Below the pieces are notes generated by a model. That model was given only the letters and a program-made list of their open reading frames with translations. It made no database searches and was not told where the DNA came from. The translations under genes were made by a program, and so were the position numbers. Of a DNA stretch of 36,310 bases, positions 32,927-36,310 are shown piece by piece. Within the stretch, counting starts at the first letter, position 1. Each line of letters starts with the position of its first letter. Source of the stretch: Porticoccus sp. (GTDB lineage Bacteria > Pseudomonadota > Gammaproteobacteria > Pseudomonadales > Porticoccaceae); assembly GCA_018066715.1 (NCBI GenBank), contig JAGPWA010000004.1, positions 1 through 36,310 of the forward strand, in the 5' to 3' direction.

Positions 32927-33438
32927 TAGCTGCCACCCCCCTCTTCCAAATAGCGACGACCCAAGTGATAAGCGCCCACTAAACCAGCCATCAGTAACAT
33001 CGAGGCAATTTCAACGGCCAACACATAGGGGCCATACAAGGCCATGCCCACCTCTTTGGAGGAAATCAATCCCTGGGTTTCTGCCGGTGCACTCTGTGAC
33101 AAAACCAGTACCAACTCCACCAGCAAGAGTACCGCCAAGATCACCGGGGTGATCCAAATCTGGGGTTTCAGTAATTGCTTCTCCCTGCGATCACCTTTCT
33201 CCCCCAAGTTGAGCATCATGATGACAAAAACGAACAACACCATAATGGCACCCGCATAAATCACCACTTCCAGTGCCGCCGCAAAGGGGGCGCCGATCAA
33301 ATAGAAAACGACGGCCACCGCCAGCAGTGACAGGATCAGATAAACCAGAGCATGAGCTGCATTCACCCGGGTCAGTGCCAAAATCGTAGAGACCAAGGCA
33401 ATGGTGGATGCCATATAAAATAGGATTAGCTCGAGCAT
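32926..33438 (-). CDS. nuoJ: NADH-quinone oxidoreductase subunit J
   Basis: Membrane subunit of about five helices, 170 aa (E. coli 184). The TM3 region [25 protein letters not shown] contains the GAIMVLF motif known from NuoJ/ND6 (key part only). AAGGGGG lies 5 bases before the ATG. An 85-base gap separates it from nuoI, the only sizeable spacer within the nuo genes seen, and it holds an inverted repeat at 33458-33470. Confidence 0.96.
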   Translation of the reverse strand: MLELILFYMASTIALVSTILALTRVNAAHALVYLILSLLAVAVVFYLIGAPFAAALEVVIYAGAIMVLFVFVIMMLNLGEKGDRREKQLLKPQIWITPVILAVLLLVELVLVLSQSAPAETQGLISSKEVGMALYGPYVLAVEIASMLLMAGLVGAYHLGRRYLEEGGGS

Positions 33439-33457
33439 ATAACCCCCTTTTGCCTTG

Positions 33458-33470
33458 AGGCCCGCGGCCT
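33458..33470. other. Small GC-rich inverted repeat before nuoJ
   Basis: AGGCC/GGCCT around a 3-base loop, 20 bases before the nuoJ ATG. It may be an mRNA fold between nuoI and nuoJ. It is too short to call a terminator. Confidence 0.3.
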
Positions 33471-33523
33471 TAAAGACAGTGCCTTTTTAGCGGAAAGAGT
33501 ACACACCTCAACTATCCCGCAGT

Positions 33524-34039
33524 TCATGGCAATAAACTCTTAACGTCGATAGGTTGCGCTTCATTTTCCGCTTCCCCCTTATCTTTCCATGAGGTCTGCA
33601 TCCCAGACACTCGATAGAAGTTATAACCATGGTATTTACCCGTACCATTAATTAGCAGGTGTTCTTTTTCATACACCATGTTTTGTCGGTCGTACTCACA
33701 CATCTCGAAATCGGGTGTTAGTTGGATCGCATAGGTAGGGCACGCTTCTTCACACATGCCACACATAATGCAGCGGGAAAAATTGATACGGAAAAACTCT
33801 GGATACCAACTCCCGTCCTCACGAGTATCTTTTTGTAACGCTATACAATCTACCGGGCATGCTACGGCACAGAGGTTGCAAGCCACACAGCGCTCCTCAC
33901 CATCCGGATCTCGAGTCAACACAATACGGCCACGATAACGCGGTGCCAGATAGGGTCTTTCTTCGGGATACTGGACTGTTTCTGCTTTGGTAAAGGTGTG
34001 TTTTAACACCCGCCACATGCTGCGCAGCTGACTAATCAT
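33524..34039 (-). CDS. nuoI: NADH-quinone oxidoreductase subunit I
   Basis: Peripheral-arm ferredoxin-like subunit carrying Fe-S clusters N6a and N6b, 171 aa (E. coli 180). Two 4Fe-4S motifs: Cys51, 54, 57 with Cys61, and Cys90, 93, 96 with Cys100 ([13 protein letters not shown] and [13 protein letters not shown]). The cross-pattern Cys61/Cys100 completes each other's cluster. The ATG overlaps the nuoH stop by 4 bases. Confidence 0.97.
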   Translation of the reverse strand: MISQLRSMWRVLKHTFTKAETVQYPEERPYLAPRYRGRIVLTRDPDGEERCVACNLCAVACPVDCIALQKDTREDGSWYPEFFRINFSRCIMCGMCEEACPTYAIQLTPDFEMCEYDRQNMVYEKEHLLINGTGKYHGYNFYRVSGMQTSWKDKGEAENEAQPIDVKSLLP

Positions 34040-35001
34040 GCCGCGCCTCCGTTAGTCAGCCAAAGCGCTATGGCGCCCGTGAGTACCAAATTAACCAACG
34101 TCAGTGGCAGCATAACTTTCCAGCCCATAGACATGAGCTGGTCATATCGTGGCCGAGGTATGGCTGCTCGCAACAAGACGAAAAAACAGATGACAATAAA
34201 GGTTTTAAGGCCAAACCAAACGATGGGCGGTAACCAAGGGCCGAGCCAGCCACCAAAGAACAATGTAACAATCATGCTAGAAATTAATATCAGGCCCAGA
34301 TACTCACCCAGCATAAACATGCCAAACTTCATACCGCCGTATTCCGTATGAAACCCAGCACAGAGTTCATGTTCCGCTTCGGGCAAGTCAAATGGCAGTC
34401 GATGACTTTCGGCAACACCCGCCACGGTAAAAACAAATAATCCGAGGAATTGAGAGAAGCAGTACCATCCGTCTGATTGTGCTTCGACAATCACCCTGAG
34501 GTTAAAACTGCCAGAGAGCATCACCACGCCCATCAGTGACAACCCCATAAACACTTCATAGCTAACCATTTGAGCGGCAGAACGCAGTCCGCCGAGCAGC
34601 GCATATTTATTATTAGAGGCCAGCGCCCCAAGCAATACACTGTATACAGCCAAAGAAGTCATACCGAGGAAAAACAGCAGACCAATATTCATATCAATAA
34701 TTTGCAGCCCTGGCCCAAACGGCACCACAGCAAAACCCAGCATCATCGCCATAACAATGGCGGTGGGCGCGAAAATAAAGATAACTTTATCCGCAAAAGG
34801 GGGCACCCAGTCATCCTTAGTGAGTAATTTCAGCATGTCTGCTGCCACCTGAAGAATACCAAATGGGCCCAATCGGTTGGGTCCGTATCGATCCTGCCAA
34901 ATACCAAGTAAACGGCGCTCCCACCAGGTCATTACCGCAGCACCGCCCACGGCGCCCACCAGTACAACGAAAGCAAATAGAATGACCATGCCGTCAGACA
35001 T
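34036..35001 (-). CDS. nuoH: NADH-quinone oxidoreductase subunit H
   Basis: Membrane subunit at the quinone site, 321 aa from ATG 35001 (E. coli 325). It has [37 protein letters not shown] and [14 protein letters not shown], the classic ND1 patterns, including the acidic residues of the E-channel. An open frame extends 15 codons upstream into nuoG, but ATG 35001 overlaps the nuoG stop by 8 bases, has GGGG upstream and fits the family, so it is taken. Confidence 0.97.
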   Translation of the reverse strand: MSDGMVILFAFVVLVGAVGGAAVMTWWERRLLGIWQDRYGPNRLGPFGILQVAADMLKLLTKDDWVPPFADKVIFIFAPTAIVMAMMLGFAVVPFGPGLQIIDMNIGLLFFLGMTSLAVYSVLLGALASNNKYALLGGLRSAAQMVSYEVFMGLSLMGVVMLSGSFNLRVIVEAQSDGWYCFSQFLGLFVFTVAGVAESHRLPFDLPEAEHELCAGFHTEYGGMKFGMFMLGEYLGLILISSMIVTLFFGGWLGPWLPPIVWFGLKTFIVICFFVLLRAAIPRPRYDQLMSMGWKVMLPLTLVNLVLTGAIALWLTNGGAA

Positions 35002-36310
35002 AAGACACCCCACTCTGTGCACCACGATGTTGAGGATTCCGTGCATTCGGATTATCAGTGGCGATCAACTGGGGCTTACGTGGTTGCCAGTCATTGGCTT
35101 TTTGTAATGTCGCCACGGCCCCAGCAACCAATGACTCAGTTCCGGGGATTCCCGCAGTGAATCCCACACATCCGTTTGCGAGCGAAGTATCAATCAACAC
35201 CTCGAGTGTGACCCCCGTATCACCAAGTGCCACAGTAACCCCATCACCATCGGCAACCTGAAGCCTAGCTGCATCACCCGGGTGTAAAAGCAGCTGTGCT
35301 TCTCCTGACAATTCTGCAATCGCTGGCGATTGTAAGCTCAACTCATCACTGCCAAAAACCCGGTACACAGGCACGAGTAATGACGCACTTTGTGACGGCT
35401 GAAAAGCACTGGGAGCAGCACCTGGAGTCATGCCGTCCCCCGGTGATATCAATCGAACACCTGCTGACCCGCCTTTAATAGCACCGCCCGCTTCATCCTG
35501 AAATTTCTGTATGGACTGATTGGAATTCCAGCCCGGAGACCAACTAGAGGACATCAATGAACTCGGCAGCCCGACACTCAACCCTTCCATACTGAATGAC
35601 AGTGGTGTCTCTTCATCCACCGGCTGCATAGGCTCATGAACAGATACATTGGCTAGCACTGCCGTGCGACCACTGTAGCGAGCAGGTTGTCGAGGTATTT
35701 TTAGTCCACGATTACGGAACTGGTGGTCCGGTGCAGCAGCGGTGATGTCAGACAATACGGGGATATCTTGTGCACAGGCTTGCTCCACTTGATCAAAATG
35801 CTGCAACTGATCAAAGCCAGGTAAACCCATCACCTGTCCGAGCTCAGACAACCACTGCCAACTGGGTAATCTGTCATCTTCTGCTACAAATACCGAGTAG
35901 TGCCTCTGTGCCCGCCCTTCGCTGCTTACCAACGTACCTTCAGATTCAGCAAAAGTGGCCACAGGTAATGCGATCTGTGATTTTGATAAGGTGGGATTAT
36001 CCAGAGAATCCAGCACCACCAGCTGTTTGATATTTCCCAACAACCGGTCAACAACCTCAACAGGTGCACGTCGATAAAGGTCGTTTTCCATCACGACCAA
36101 GGTATCAATTTCACCCTGTTCAGCACTTGCTATCAGTGCATCAAACCCCATGCCTTCACCACCATCCAACATAGCCACACCGAGGCTATTACATTCCGGA
36201 ACACTCAAGCTAAGCATGGTATTCTTTTCAGCAGAAAGCGCCTCGGCTACCGCTGTCGAGGCATCAATAATCGCCGAATTCATCAGGCTAGTACCGGAAA
36301 CAATTATTGG
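34994..36310 (-). CDS. nuoG: NADH-quinone oxidoreductase subunit G (C-terminal part)
   Basis: Fe-S subunit of the peripheral arm. The window holds the last 438 residues; the frame stays open to the window edge and includes the motif PIIVSGTSL, so the gene continues beyond 36310 and the start and the N-terminal Fe-S cluster motifs are outside. The visible part belongs to the inactive molybdopterin-oxidoreductase-like domain, with LVVMENDLYRRAP, LPVATFAESEGTLVSSEGR and a C-terminal beta-barrel piece containing HPGDAARLQVADGDGV. It ends at TGA 34994, overlapping nuoH by 8 bases. Confidence 0.93.
   Translation of the reverse strand, partial: PIIVSGTSLMNSAIIDASTAVAEALSAEKNTMLSLSVPECNSLGVAMLDGGEGMGFDALIASAEQGEIDTLVVMENDLYRRAPVEVVDRLLGNIKQLVVLDSLDNPTLSKSQIALPVATFAESEGTLVSSEGRAQRHYSVFVAEDDRLPSWQWLSELGQVMGLPGFDQLQHFDQVEQACAQDIPVLSDITAAAPDHQFRNRGLKIPRQPARYSGRTAVLANVSVHEPMQPVDEETPLSFSMEGLSVGLPSSLMSSSWSPGWNSNQSIQKFQDEAGGAIKGGSAGVRLISPGDGMTPGAAPSAFQPSQSASLLVPVYRVFGSDELSLQSPAIAELSGEAQLLLHPGDAARLQVADGDGVTVALGDTGVTLEVLIDTSLANGCVGFTAGIPGTESLVAGAVATLQKANDWQPRKPQLIATDNPNARNPQHRGAQSGVSYV

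Noticed and set aside
35002-35046. 15-codon upstream extension of nuoH
   Set aside because: It lies inside nuoG, and ATG 35001 fits the family start and has a ribosome site.

Overview
The window looks like chromosomal DNA of a free-living aerobic gammaproteobacterium, probably in or near the Pseudomonadales/Cellvibrionales. The evidence is gene order: recJ, thrC-hom-dsbC-xerD, rplS-trmD-rimM-rpsP, ffh-ypjD-yfjD and nuoGHIJKLMN follow arrangements known from Pseudomonas and Escherichia coli. Nearly all the window is conserved housekeeping sequence. The genus is an inference and no 16S gene is present.

Layout. (1) 1-2265 looks like the end of a mobile island. It has a very A/T-rich stretch (1-118), a HipBA-type toxin-antitoxin pair, a truncated plus-strand remnant resembling the start of a putative molybdenum-carrier (SLOG-like) protein, and a short copy of a tRNA/tmRNA-like 3' end (2249-2265) that fits an attachment site. 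(2) 2323-9601: recJ, divergent from a beta-oxidation cassette of acyl-CoA dehydrogenase, FadB/FadJ-like bifunctional enzyme and FadI-like thiolase. (3) 9709-10499: a small DUF2970 membrane protein converging on a HopJ-family gene across a hairpin. (4) 10542-15521 (minus): xerD, dsbC, hom and thrC in transcription order. (5) 15623-19403 (minus): rpsP-rimM-trmD-rplS with a clear terminator, and ffh. (6) 19551-24402: ypjD, the CNNM transporter yfjD, a DUF1289 protein, two divergent Nudix hydrolases, a YqfO/NIF3-like protein and an unknown membrane-anchored protein. (7) 24511-27182: feoAB behind a Fur box. (8) 27334-36310 (minus): nuoG (partial) to nuoN of respiratory complex I, then a small CBS-pair protein.

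How the genes work together. The fad genes oxidise acyl-CoA and feed reducing power to the respiratory chain, where complex I takes NADH. Complex I and other Fe-S enzymes need the iron imported by FeoAB. Hom and ThrC make threonine from aspartate semialdehyde. The rpsP, rimM, trmD, rplS and ffh products serve ribosome assembly, tRNA methylation and membrane targeting.

No wholly new system is proven. The items most worth a second look are the island end with its att-like site and broken SLOG-like gene, a nine-unit 12-bp tandem repeat abutting the hom start, a duplicated promoter-like block upstream of hom, and a recurring pattern of short tandem duplications at protein termini and between genes.
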